The position numbers were made by a program, and so were the translations under genes. From contig JAKOGI010002459.1 of NCBI GenBank assembly GCA_029747015.1, positions 37,501 through 101,500 of the forward strand: a stretch of DNA of 64,000 nt. The letters are read 5' to 3'. Each line of letters begins with the position of its first letter. Within the stretch, counting starts at the first letter, position 1. The notes beneath the pieces are model-generated. The model had not been told where the DNA came from and made no database searches. It saw only the letters and a list, made by a program, of their open reading frames with translations. Origin of the DNA: Carnegiea gigantea. Lineage: Eukaryota > Streptophyta > Magnoliopsida > Caryophyllales > Cactaceae. Below are positions 11,985 through 22,100 of this stretch, piece by piece.

Positions 11985-12870
11985 AAAACCTCCTATAAAT
12001 GAAATAAGTTTGCCAATTCACAAATCGACTTCGTAAATAGCTTAAAAGCTTTTCAAAATCGTAATAAGCTTGCTAACACGTAAACCAACTTCGTAAATAA
12101 CTTAAAAGATTCTTGTCGACGTCATAAGTTTATTAACACATAAATCGACACCCTTTTAAACTTAAGAGCTTCTTAAAAACGTAGTAAGCTTGTAAATATG
12201 TAACCCAACTTCGCTTTAAACTTAAAAGCTTCTTATAAACGTAATATGTTTACTGAATCGTAAAATGACTTAGTTTCTAACTTGAATGCCTCGCACAAAC
12301 ATAATAAGTTGGCTAAATTATAAAATGACTCCGTTTCTAGCTCAAAAGCTTCGTATAAACGTACTTAGTTTGCTAAGTCGTAAAACGGCTTCGTTTTCAT
12401 CTCGAAAGCTTCGTTTAAACGTGTTAGGTTTGCTAAATTGTAAACGACTTCGTTCTTAACTTACAAGCTTCGTATAGACGTGATGCGGCTACTAACTCGC
12501 AAAATGACTTTGTTTTTAACTTAAGAAACTTTTTACAGGCGTAAAACGTTTGCAAGTTTGTAAAACGACTTCATTTCTAACTTAAAAGTTTCGTATAAAT
12601 GTAATACGTTTAATAAAGAGTAAAACAACTTCGTTTTTAACTAAAAGGCTTTTTATAAACGTCATAAGGTTGCCTCATCATAAAACGATTTTGTTTCTAA
12701 CTTGAAAGCTTCGTTTAAGCGTAATAGGGTTGCTAAATCATAAAAACGACTTCGTTTCTAACTAAAAGGCTTCTTACAAATGTAGAACGATTGCTAACTC
12801 ATAAAAATGACTTCACTTTTTAGCTTAAAAGCGTCTTTTGAACGTAATACGTTTGCTAAGTTGTGGATCG
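11985..12870. repeat. ~60-bp minisatellite, about 14-15 degenerate units
   Basis: The consensus contains CGTAATAAGTTTGCTAA, TCGTAAAACGACTTCG, TTTCTAACTTAAAAGCTTC. Unit starts recur every 60-62 bp from about 11990 to 12860. Divergence is high but the phase is kept, so this is an old array. It is absent from copies A and B. Confidence 0.85.
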
Positions 12871-14997
12871 AAACTCAATAGAGACAATTAAGCAAAACGC
12901 ATGCAAATAAGCTAAGTTTCATAATTAGCACCTTACGGTACTCTTTTTCGGGTCGTTTAAATCCCTTTAAACGTAAGGAGAAGCCGTATACAAAACAAGG
13001 CCTTAAGCACGCTCAAATCCACTTTTAGTTCACTTTCAAATTTCTTAAACCTATCGACTATTCAGTCGAGTCATTAACTGAGTAGTTCGACGATTTAGGA
13101 TTTCTTATAGGCTACAAACATTTTCATAAATTACCAGACAATTGGTAAGTACTTAGAAGCATTCGAAATCATGAAAACATGAATTTGACAATCTTTCTTA
13201 AACATGTCTGCGTTTCGAAAACTATTCACTTAACGTCACTTAGCACATTGAGGGAAAAGGGGATTCACACATAGCACATTTATACACTTCATATCACCAT
13301 TCATTGAGCCACACATGGCCTCGCAATCCACACGATTGCGGCAATGCATAACCCTATCTCCCTCCTCACACAGCATCGACCACAAGAGCCTCAAACCACT
13401 CAATAGTTCCACCTCAAACCATCCAACTACCAAGCTCGGTTCAATATTGACATATACAAACCAACAGTACATAAAACGATCATACATAGGCATTACATTC
13501 ATGCTTGATAACAACATAGTGTTTAAGTGAACCAACTGATGCAATCGAAACTTTAAAACGACAGTTTGCTTCCCAATTCACAAACCAACATCCACAGGCA
13601 CCTTATTTCATTATAGTTATTACGAATAAATTCTAAACAAGCCCAAACCTGATACCCTTAACCTTTAAACAATGTCCGACTTATTCCATAATTATTTCAA
13701 TCACTCGGCTAGCATCCTTAGGTTCCAAACATAATTTAACTAGTGACCAATAATTGAATTACCCTAAAAGAATACTCTTTTTGCCAAGCACTCCTCCAAT
13801 CTGCCAGGTTATCAATATTTAGCATCAATCCGACATGCATTTAACCTAAATCAATTCCGAACTTATAAATTGTCAATATGAATGCTAATTCACCCAACAT
13901 GATTTCCATGCTCAACTTCAACATATTCTAGCTAATTGCGATAAAAACGTTGAAATTATTAGTAATTTAGGAAGAAAGGAACCCTCACCTTGATTCCAAG
14001 CTTAAGGTTCGTTCGAGGGCTGCCGGGCTCGGTTTTGAGTGCCGGAAGAAACCCGATTCCTTGATCCTTGCTTGCTGCTAGCTCGACCAGACCAAACCAT
14101 GTCCAAATCTGTCCCCAGTCAAGCGTCCAAACCCACGCAAATAAACCCTAAGCGTGCCCAATTTGCACAATTCGAACCTTAATTCAACCCCAAACATTCA
14201 CCCCTAATTTATAGTGGTTTCGAAGTAACTAAAAGATAAATTGCATGACTGAGTTTTAACAAATGTCTGGGCTTCGAATCGCGCTCAAACCCACCAAAAA
14301 CATGTTGGGTTCTTCTCGGTTTTTCGCCCAAAATTCACACCAAATGCTTGCTAGCTTGTGGGGGAAGGTGGAATAGCAGATTTGCAGCTAAGAGTGGCGA
14401 AAATTGGGTGGTTTTGTGAAGCTAGAGTCTCGTGTATGGCGGGGAGGAGGAGCAAGACGAAGCAGAGCAGAGAGGAGAGAGGAAAGAGAGTGTATCGAGG
14501 GGGTCGAGGCAGGTGAAGAAGGAAGGGAGTGGCATGGGCGAATCTAAAAGTTCGCCCCATCCTACTCTCTTTCATTAATTTTGGTCCAAGCTGTTCAGGA
14601 ATCGGTGTCGCTAGCCTAATTCACATCCCAAACTCTAAACCCAAACGCTAAAACGACCTTTCATTGATCACTTGCTCCTGAATATATCTAGGGTCGATTT
14701 AATATCATCGAACTACTTCTAAGGTTAACAGCCTAATTGTGTTCGGGTTCCTACTTGAATTAGTACTGGCTAATAACCATTAATAGTGCTTATTAAAAAT
14801 CATTGAATGATTTTCAAAACTAATAACAATAATATTATTACTGGCGATAAAAATATTCTTTTTAATAAAATCAATGCTGACATAAGCACTTAGAAAATAA
14901 TTTTAGCTGATATCGCTAATAAAATACGGTTTTTATAACACAAAATGGCATGACGAACAGCTTAACGGAAAATAAGGTACGCGACCCTTACACTTGA

Positions 14998-15459
14998 TGA
15001 AGGTATCCCACATCGGGAGTTGAGGAGAACGAACCACGCCTTATAAGCTTGGGGAAACCTCAACCCATCGAGGCGCCTTTTGAGGACAAAACCGTGAGGG
15101 GTGCACTGGACTCAGGGTGAGCGTGCCCTGGTGTGAACTGTGTAGCCCCAAAGCGGACAATACCTCAATGGCGGGTGGTCGTGGGCTGTTACAGTGGTAT
15201 CAGAGCCATGGACCCGACCCGAGGTGCCAGGGAGGACGCTGGGCCCCTGAGAGAAGGGGTGGATGAAGGTATCCCACATCAGGAGTTGAGAAGAACGAAC
15301 CACGCCTTACAAGCGTGGGAAAACCTCAACCCATCGAGGCGCCTTTTGAGGACAAAACCGTGAGGGGTGCACTGGACTTAGGGTGAGCGTGCCCTGGTGC
15401 GAGCTGCGTAGCCCTAAAGCAGACAATACCTTGATGGCGGGTGATCGTGGGCTGCTACA
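14998..15459 (+). mobile_element. TRIM element (terminal-repeat retrotransposon in miniature)
   Basis: Two direct 196-bp LTRs, 14998-15193 and 15264-15459, both start TGAAGGTATCCCACATC and end with GTTACA or GCTACA. The 70-bp centre holds a primer site identical to the initiator tRNA-Met complement (TGGTATCAGAGC, 15195-15206) and a polypurine tract (GAGAGAAGGGG, 15250-15260). The LTRs differ at about 15 positions. It encodes nothing and must be mobilised in trans. The flanks (CTTGA left, GGAAA right) do not form a target duplication, which suggests rearrangement at one end. Confidence 0.93.
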
Positions 15460-15626
15460 GGAAATCAATAATAGCAATAATAATCTTTTTTTTTTTTAAA
15501 TGAAATTACAATTCCCAAAAGCACATCGATAATAATTTAACTGATACAGTTACTAAAAATACAAATTTAGAACATAAAAAGGAAATTTAGTTAGCTTAAC
15601 GGAAAACGAAAATGCGGGGTCTTACA
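15460..15626 (-). mobile_element. Fragment D: 5'-terminal ~165 bp of an A-like LTR
   Basis: Reverse complement of 3166-3332 with few mismatches, ending CTTACA at 15626 against TA microsatellite. It stops abruptly where the TRIM begins. On the other side of the TRIM, copy C starts with its own terminus, so D is not simply the displaced head of C. Confidence 0.8.
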
Positions 15627-15637
15627 ATATATATATA

Positions 15638-15675
<38 letters not shown>

Positions 15676-15770
15676 TAAATATAAATATATATATGTGTGT
15701 GTATGTGTGTACATATATATATATATATATGTTTGTGTGTGTGTGTGTGTGTGTGTGCGTATGTGTAAAT
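15627..15770. repeat. TA/TG microsatellite
   Basis: (TA)n with (TATAAA)n variants, then a TG run at 15731-15757. It is similar in composition to 2624-3165 on the opposite side of the inverted structure. Confidence 0.95.
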
Positions 15771-17585
15771 AAGTGAGTTCTAACGCTGCTGCCGTGACAC
15801 GGGTCCACTGAAGCATTTATTAAGCTTTTATTTAAAAATAAAAATTTAAACAGTATGTGATTTAAAGTCATCAGAATCAATAATATCTTTTCAACTACAA
15901 TGTGCTTCTAAAAATATTTTAACTAAAATTTTAAAAGAAATCGTGCATAACACGGGTTTAAAGGTTAGTGTGTATACTAATATAAATGGCATAATCTGCT
16001 AAGAATGTGGTGAAGTTGGCATGTTTATCTTCACATCTCTATTGTAATTTGTTTGTAGCTTCCTATAATTGGTTGTGTATTTTCGGAGTCATATTAGGTT
16101 GACATTGTTAGTTGTGTTTGACATTATATTTGTGAGTGTTCGCTTTATCCGATCCTTCAAACCAAAGGTTTCGTTTTATTGACTTATATATCTTAATTAG
16201 CACTTAATGCTCTCCATTTGATTTTTTTTGTCCGTGTTTCAAGCAAATTTTCTATTGGAAGTCTCATAGGTATAAGAATTCCAATACGCTTCATGTTTTT
16301 CCATCTAATTAGATATAGATTTAGAAATTAATTATTGGGTATTTGCAAGCTTCACCATTATAATTTCAGAGCTCCTATCTACTTGCGGCTACCAGTGGAA
16401 GGATGTGGAAGAAGCAGCAAAAGAAAAGGAAGGATTTTACGTTAAATGTCAACGCCCAATCAATATGAGGATAGAGGTACTACTAATTATATGCATAATT
16501 GAAACATTTCATTTGTCATCTCGCTTGCTCTTGATTCAAGGGCGTCAACTATGATCACTTGTGTTTTCAGTATGCAATTAGTTATCATTGTCTTGACCAG
16601 TGTGTGTGCACATGGAAAAGCCTACAATCTGTCAATAAAAGCTAAATTCTTAGTATTTTGCACAGTTGCATTTTCAAAATGGTTCAATTATTTAGTAGTT
16701 TGTCTGTTTAAGCCATATATAAATATTGCATATGGAATAAAATAGGGTGAACTGGCATTCCAAGGTAGTGCAAGTCCCCTCCCCCCCCCCCCCCCAAAGA
16801 TTTACATGCTTTTTTGGTTTTTTGGATTTCTACCTGGTGTGCTTGCTGTGTAAAGCTAATTTGATATATGCTTTGATCTTTTTTCTTTTTTTTGGGGGGG
16901 GGGGGAGATAGGGTATGTACTGAATTTTTAAGTGATTATGGGACTTTATAAATTTAGGTTATAGTTACTATAATTTCATTTGATTGTGTCTCTTGGATTT
17001 AAGTTCAGGCTTCTAAAGGAGATGTAAATAGATGAATAGGAAGCAAAGGCTGATCCATAAATGTCGAGCTTAGTGCAATGGAAAGCATGTGCATTGGTTA
17101 AATTGCTATCGAGTTATTAAGTACAGAATTAGGAGAAAAGCTTCTGCTTTTGTAACAATTGATTTTAACTTGAACAGTCAGTTTCTGTCAATCACAATAT
17201 GAATGTTTGATCTCCCACTTTGATGTCTCCCTTTGAAAACTACTTAGAATTGGATTAGAAGACATATAGCTAATAGATAGCTGCAAAAATTGAGGTTTCT
17301 ACATTCAATATTTGATATTTAGTTATTAATCTTAATAATAAAAATTAAAAGAAAATAGATGAAAGTGGATAAGAGTGGGAAGAGATATTATTTATTTTAA
17401 AGAGTGGAAATGAGTAGGAAAAAGTGAGAATGAATGTGAAGGAGTAAGGTGAGTTAATTATCCATGAAAAGAACATAGCCTATTGGCCTAAGTGTTTATG
17501 TTATAAACTTATAATACGTAAATTGAATCATTTTATGCTTTTTTTTTTTTGTGCTAAATCATTTTGACTGTAAATTAAACAAAAA
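15771..17585. other. Gene-free interval upstream of the START-like gene
   Basis: No supported coding region. It contains a C15 run (16781-16795), a T/G homopolymer junction (G12 at 16894-16905) and a possible decayed Helitron 3' end around 15943-15972 (CGTG/CACG stem, then TTAAAGGTTAGT). The interval presumably includes promoter sequence for the downstream gene; I could not single out a TATA box with confidence. Confidence 0.5.
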
Positions 17586-17887
17586 GGGCACATTGCACAG
17601 CAAGGCCACGTAGCTGAGGATGCGATCCAGTTTCCACCCCTGCGCGTCATTTCAAAGTCGAAACAGCTGCTGCACCTTGAATTTGCTTTTAGCTCGAAAT
17701 ACCGATCGCGTAACTGTCAGACACACTCTATCTCTCCCCCCCCCCCCCCCCCCCCCCCCAACCCGAGTGTCTCTTTCCAGCAGAAGCGTAGCACAGAAGG
17801 GGGAAGCCGGTGGCCCGAGCGACATGCGCAGCGGTGGTGCTGGAAGAGTCTGGCCGAGGCGGCGATTACAAATATCAGACAACCTAG
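17586..17887 (+). other. Putative non-coding first exon (5' UTR) of the START-like gene
   Basis: A GC-richer island stands out from the AT-rich surroundings and ends in a good donor, CCTAG/GTATTT at 17887/17888. A matching acceptor, TTTATAG/ATCTCC at 19126/19127, lies 38 bp before the ATG at 19165. This would give a 5' UTR intron of about 1.24 kb. It contains a C24 run (17736-17759). The small frame inside it is proline-homopolymer driven and is not supported as protein. Inferred only from splice signals and composition. Confidence 0.4.
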
Positions 17888-19164
17888 GTATTTTCCTGTT
17901 GATCGATTATTCAATTGCTATTGGTGACTGGGTTGTATTTTCGGCCATCTAGCATTGAGATTCAATGCTATGTGTATATGGTGATGCTGCTGATTGTGTA
18001 CTGTTTCTTTCTTGAGTTTTGTTAAGCTGTTATCCTTGAAGTCGTCTCGCACGGAATTTGAGTTCATATATATGTATTGAGTTTGCAATTTTTGTTGTTA
18101 CTTGTCATCTGCAAAACTTGATCATACAATCTGAATCTCCAGTTTTTCTGTTCTTTAATGTTGCATGCAGATGCTCTATTGTTGATTAATTTTCTGCGAT
18201 TAAGTTTCCCTATTTACATTTTGATGTTTTCTACTGTGATGTTTGCAGTTATCGATTAGTAGATTGAAAATTTTCTATTGGAAGATTATCTTTTTGTTTT
18301 TTGGGGGATAAAAATCATTGTGAAGATGTACTTCAAGTCAACGAAATTGAAAGGACCTTCGGAATTTAAGAACTGGGAAAGGATATCTATATCTACATTT
18401 GTATAATATAATTATGTTAAAATAAAATGATATGTGACGCCATTAGTCACTGTTCTATTATATGCTAATGTGGTGCATTTTGAATTGGGAATATTGATAG
18501 TTTGGCAATTAACTCCTACTAAGATTTGTAACCATGCTTGCATATACTACATGTGACCCTATTTCATAAATTATGAAACCAATGGCAGCTATAATTATTA
18601 TGTTTCTATATACTACAAAAATAAATCGAACGGTTCATGTATTGAATAATAGAGATAATTCTTAAAGAGTATTGAGCATTAGTTATAGGCAATTTATTAT
18701 CCACAGATGATAAAAACAACAAGGGTTAATAGTTTGGTTATTAATAAATTACATGAACCTCTGCAAATTTTCTGAATACCATATTCTTGGAACTAATTAA
18801 CGTAGAGAAATTATAATAACACTTTTTAACAATATATTACGAGAATTCATTATTTGTGCAACTAAATAAAAAGAATCTCTCAGGTTGAAATAAGCTAGTT
18901 AAATAGTATAAATGATGATACCCAATGATAGGATGGACCACTTTGAAAGCATGAGTGCTCATCAAGGGTAATTATTATTGTTACAGATAGCTTTGAAATT
19001 TTGATATCAATTTATCTCTTGCCTTAACCACCAGTTGTCATTTTGAAGTGCGTTAGTTAATTTCTTTGAAATTTGTTTTATGCAATATTCATTTAATTCC
19101 TATTGACTCAAAGTTAAAATTTATAGATCTCCAAAGGAAATAGAGAGAAAGGAAAGGAACACAA

Positions 19165-22100
19165 ATGAAAGTCCATCCATTCTGTGTACAGGGGTTGCAT
19201 TCTCTGTTTGTTCGGGCAGGAGCAACTGGCTATGATATTGATACTGTTACCTTCAAGAGTAGGAGTGGGCGGAAAGGAACTGGAAAGCTTCCCACGACAT
19301 ATTTTGCCACATCAGGATTAGCAAGCACAAGACATGCAATTGTCTCCAAATGCACCGGCACTTTGTTTCCATTTTGTTGTTCTAGTTACCTTTGTAAACC
19401 TAAGTTATTGAGTCGTAGAATAAGGAGGTCTTTCTCTTGCTCTCCGAATGATGCTGGCTATGTTGAGGCAAAGTTACAGGGTGGTTCTGATGAGAACCCT
19501 GTGCCCCTTACTTACACGGACTCAAATTTGGAGGAAGAGGTGGAGCCTTTTGACTATGGAGACGCCAAATCAGAATCTGAGTCAGAGCTTGTCTCTGTGT
19601 CTGACGAGGAGGATGGATTCTGGATTCAGATTGTAAAGCTTGGGAAAAGGACACGCCGAGTTGAATGCAGCATATTGATTAATGCTAGCCTTTCAACCAT
19701 TTGGGAAGTATTGACAGATTATGAAAGGTTGGCTGACTTTATTCCAGGCCTAGCTGTGAGCCGTTTGCTTGACAAGAGGGACAAGTATGCCCGTTTATTT
19801 CAGGTATATGCAGCATCAAATTTACCATCACATCACAAGGGTGGTCATTTCCTCTTATCCTCCCATTTTTTTTTAAAAAAAAAAAAGAGAGAAGTTTGTG
19901 CCTTTTTGAGGTCAATTGGAATCTAAGCAAGTTACTATTTCTTAGTTTCTTACTGTGCTCCTCTCTTTTAAAAAAAAAAAAAATTTGAGCCTTTTTTGCT
20001 GCTGATGGCTACCCTTGTCATTCATATTGCTGCCCTTTTTTTTTGGGGGGGGGGGGGGGGCACTTGTTGAAAGCTGTTGGGTTTGAACTCCGAATGGAAG
20101 GAAAGTACTCCATGCTTATGGATGTGGATATACTCAATTGTCCTTTCCATGACACCACCAGATTTAAAGGTTGTTACACTGTGGGTTGAAATTTTCAGTT
20201 TGTCGGACTTCAGTCTTCTGCAATGGGGATAAATATCTTATGCTGGGCAGGCACAGATGTTTTGTATCTTTAGAATATGGCAAACCTAATGTCACTGTTC
20301 TTGCCTATCTTAGCCTTGTGTAGTTGTTTTTGTTACAGATAGGGAAGCAAGACTTGGCTTTGGGTCTCAAATTTAATGTCAAAGCAGTTTTGGATTGCTA
20401 TGAGAAGGATCTTGAAATTCTTTCATATGGTCAAAGGCGAGATATTGAGTTTAAGATGGTTGAAGGTGACTTTGAGACCTTTCAAGGAAGGTGGTCAATT
20501 GTCCAGGTTAGACATGGGGTTATCTTGCTGTTATGTACTGTTTTGTTATCAATTTTTTTTGGATTTCTTTTTTCTTCTGTTCTTTTATTTTATCTCATTT
20601 TTTTGTTTATTGCTGTTGTTTGGTTCTGTATGATGTTAGTTATGTTTTCGTAAAATATTGTTTGTTTACAAAGGGATTGGCTGCTTTGTCTTGAACATTA
20701 GCTGTAGTTATATTTAAGGGGATATGTCAGGGCATTGTGAAGGAAGCCATGCAGAGGTATAACAAGTAATTTATGTATAAAGATGGTGGAATTCTTGTGG
20801 AATTTCCACTTTAAACCAAATTGATTCTCTAGATCTGTTTGTACATAGGAGAGATGTGCCATTAGAAAGATGCGGGAAGCGGTGGTTAGTATTACAGAAT
20901 TTTTGCTCTTGCAAAGGATGGGAAAACCCAAAAATATGTCTTTGTTCATTAAATCACAGAAGGATGAATGAACAAATGGTGCCTGGACGAGGACAGGGAC
21001 ACATGTGAAGGTCACCAAAAGCTGAAGAAATTAGGTGTTGGGAATTGTGATAAAGAAATGTACATGTATCAGTTGCTCTCCCCCCCCCCCCCCCCGGGGT
21101 TAAGATACCCAATCTAGGTGGTCAATATAGAGATGGGACTTAGGAGCATGCTAGTGGTAGAAGGGTTGGCAGGAGTAATGAGGATATATGTTCCTATCGT
21201 CACGGATCATTAATGGGAAAATGTGATCTTAACTATGAAATCATAAGTCAAAATTATCCGAGTTACTGCTGTGAGCCGCCAAGAAAGTGCAGCTGCTCTT
21301 TCAAAGGATTTCTTTTTTCTGGGGGGGGGGGGGGCTGTTGATTGCAGAGCTAATTCACCTCTTGCCTTTCTATTTAACAGTCGTAATTCTTTTGGGAACT
21401 GAAATTGTTAGTTTGGCTGCTGTGAAAATGGGGCCTTCGACCTCTCACCATATAGAAACAGAAAAAAGCCTGGTCCTGGTGAGATGAGTGGTGGTCTTAT
21501 GTGGAACACGCATGAACATCAGTCATCTGTTTGGCAGTGGTGATTTATAGCTCCACAATGTTTCCTTTTTAATATTACATCTACTGTCCGATTGATCTAG
21601 AGTGACCTGAAACCACTATCAGAATGAAAAAACGTATGAATCCTAGGAACTAGAAGAACAGATTGGATATTTCTTAATGACCAATTAAGTAGAGACAGGA
21701 GTCTTTAATTTGGCCCCAAATAACCATGCACATGAATGTTGATTGTGCCTGTGCTGGCTTAGTGGTTTCTGCTGTGTCTTTCTTGCCCCCTTTTTTTTTT
21801 GGGGGGGGGGGGCTTTTCTCCCTCATAGACTTTTAAACATTTTGTATTCATGTTTTCCTTGTTGACTAGAAGTTGGGTATTTTCCTCCGCAGTAATTAAA
21901 TAGCTTTCTTGATTTTCAAAAACCAATCTCGTCCATCAAGAATTACATGTTCTTATGTTGCAAAGGTATATGACGACTTCATGTTGAAATAATTTTCATT
22001 CCTAAATCACACACAACCTTAAAGTAGGGTTTGCTTGCTCATAGGTAGCTTGATTAATTTGAGTATGATGTTAATGTGAAGCTGGACGATTGTTTAAGAT

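Larger units (their letters stand above)
10185..14992 (-). mobile_element. LTR-like copy C (~4.8 kb, non-coding)
   Basis: On the minus strand it begins TGTAAGGGTCGCG at 14992 and runs to about 10190. It shares with copy A the CTCCGGCGTGTGG and GGCTCGTTGAGTTATG block (10345-10375 against 7676-7712), the GTCAGTTTTTAGGGG block near the 3' end, and the CACTGAGCATGTGG block near 10770. It is more diverged than B and has its own arrays at 11555-11840 and 11985-12870. Its terminus after GTAACGTCCCC is replaced by the filler at 10156. The minus-strand ORF at 14351-14575 is the purine/pyrimidine-skewed leader, not a gene. Confidence 0.7.
3166..15626. other. 12.5 kb LTR-derived structure with inverted ends
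   Basis: The left end begins TGTAAGACCCCGCATTTTCG at 3166 and the right end is its reverse complement, finishing CTTACA at 15626. The two ends match inverted over about 165 bp (3166-3332 against 15460-15626), with roughly 93% identity by eye. Inside lie copy A (plus), copies B and C (minus), a TRIM and a 5'-terminal fragment D (minus). Both ends abut TA microsatellite (ATATC on the left, ATATA on the right), so a target duplication cannot be judged. I see no transposase or pol frame. Most likely this is a stack of rearranged LTRs rather than one TIR transposon. Confidence 0.75.

Noticed and set aside
11555..12870. Regular repeats with spacers, superficially like a CRISPR array
   Set aside because: Units are contiguous and degenerate with no constant repeat and unique spacers, in a plant genome; they are tandem subrepeats of an LTR.
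14998..15459. Cassandra-type TRIM with 5S rRNA-like LTR
   Set aside because: The LTR shows no 5S box A, intermediate element or box C sequence; it is an ordinary TRIM.
3166..15626. A single Mutator-like or foldback TIR DNA transposon
   Set aside because: The termini are those of long LTRs (TGTAAG type), internal copies repeat them, and no transposase or clear target duplication is visible; kept only as an open alternative.
17620..17952. 110-codon plus-strand frame with a proline run
   Set aside because: The proline run is the C24 homopolymer; the frame crosses a good splice donor and has no domain. Treated as 5' UTR.
20324..20653. 109-codon frame covering exon 2
   Set aside because: Only 20339-20506 is coding; the rest is intron read-through into T-rich sequence.
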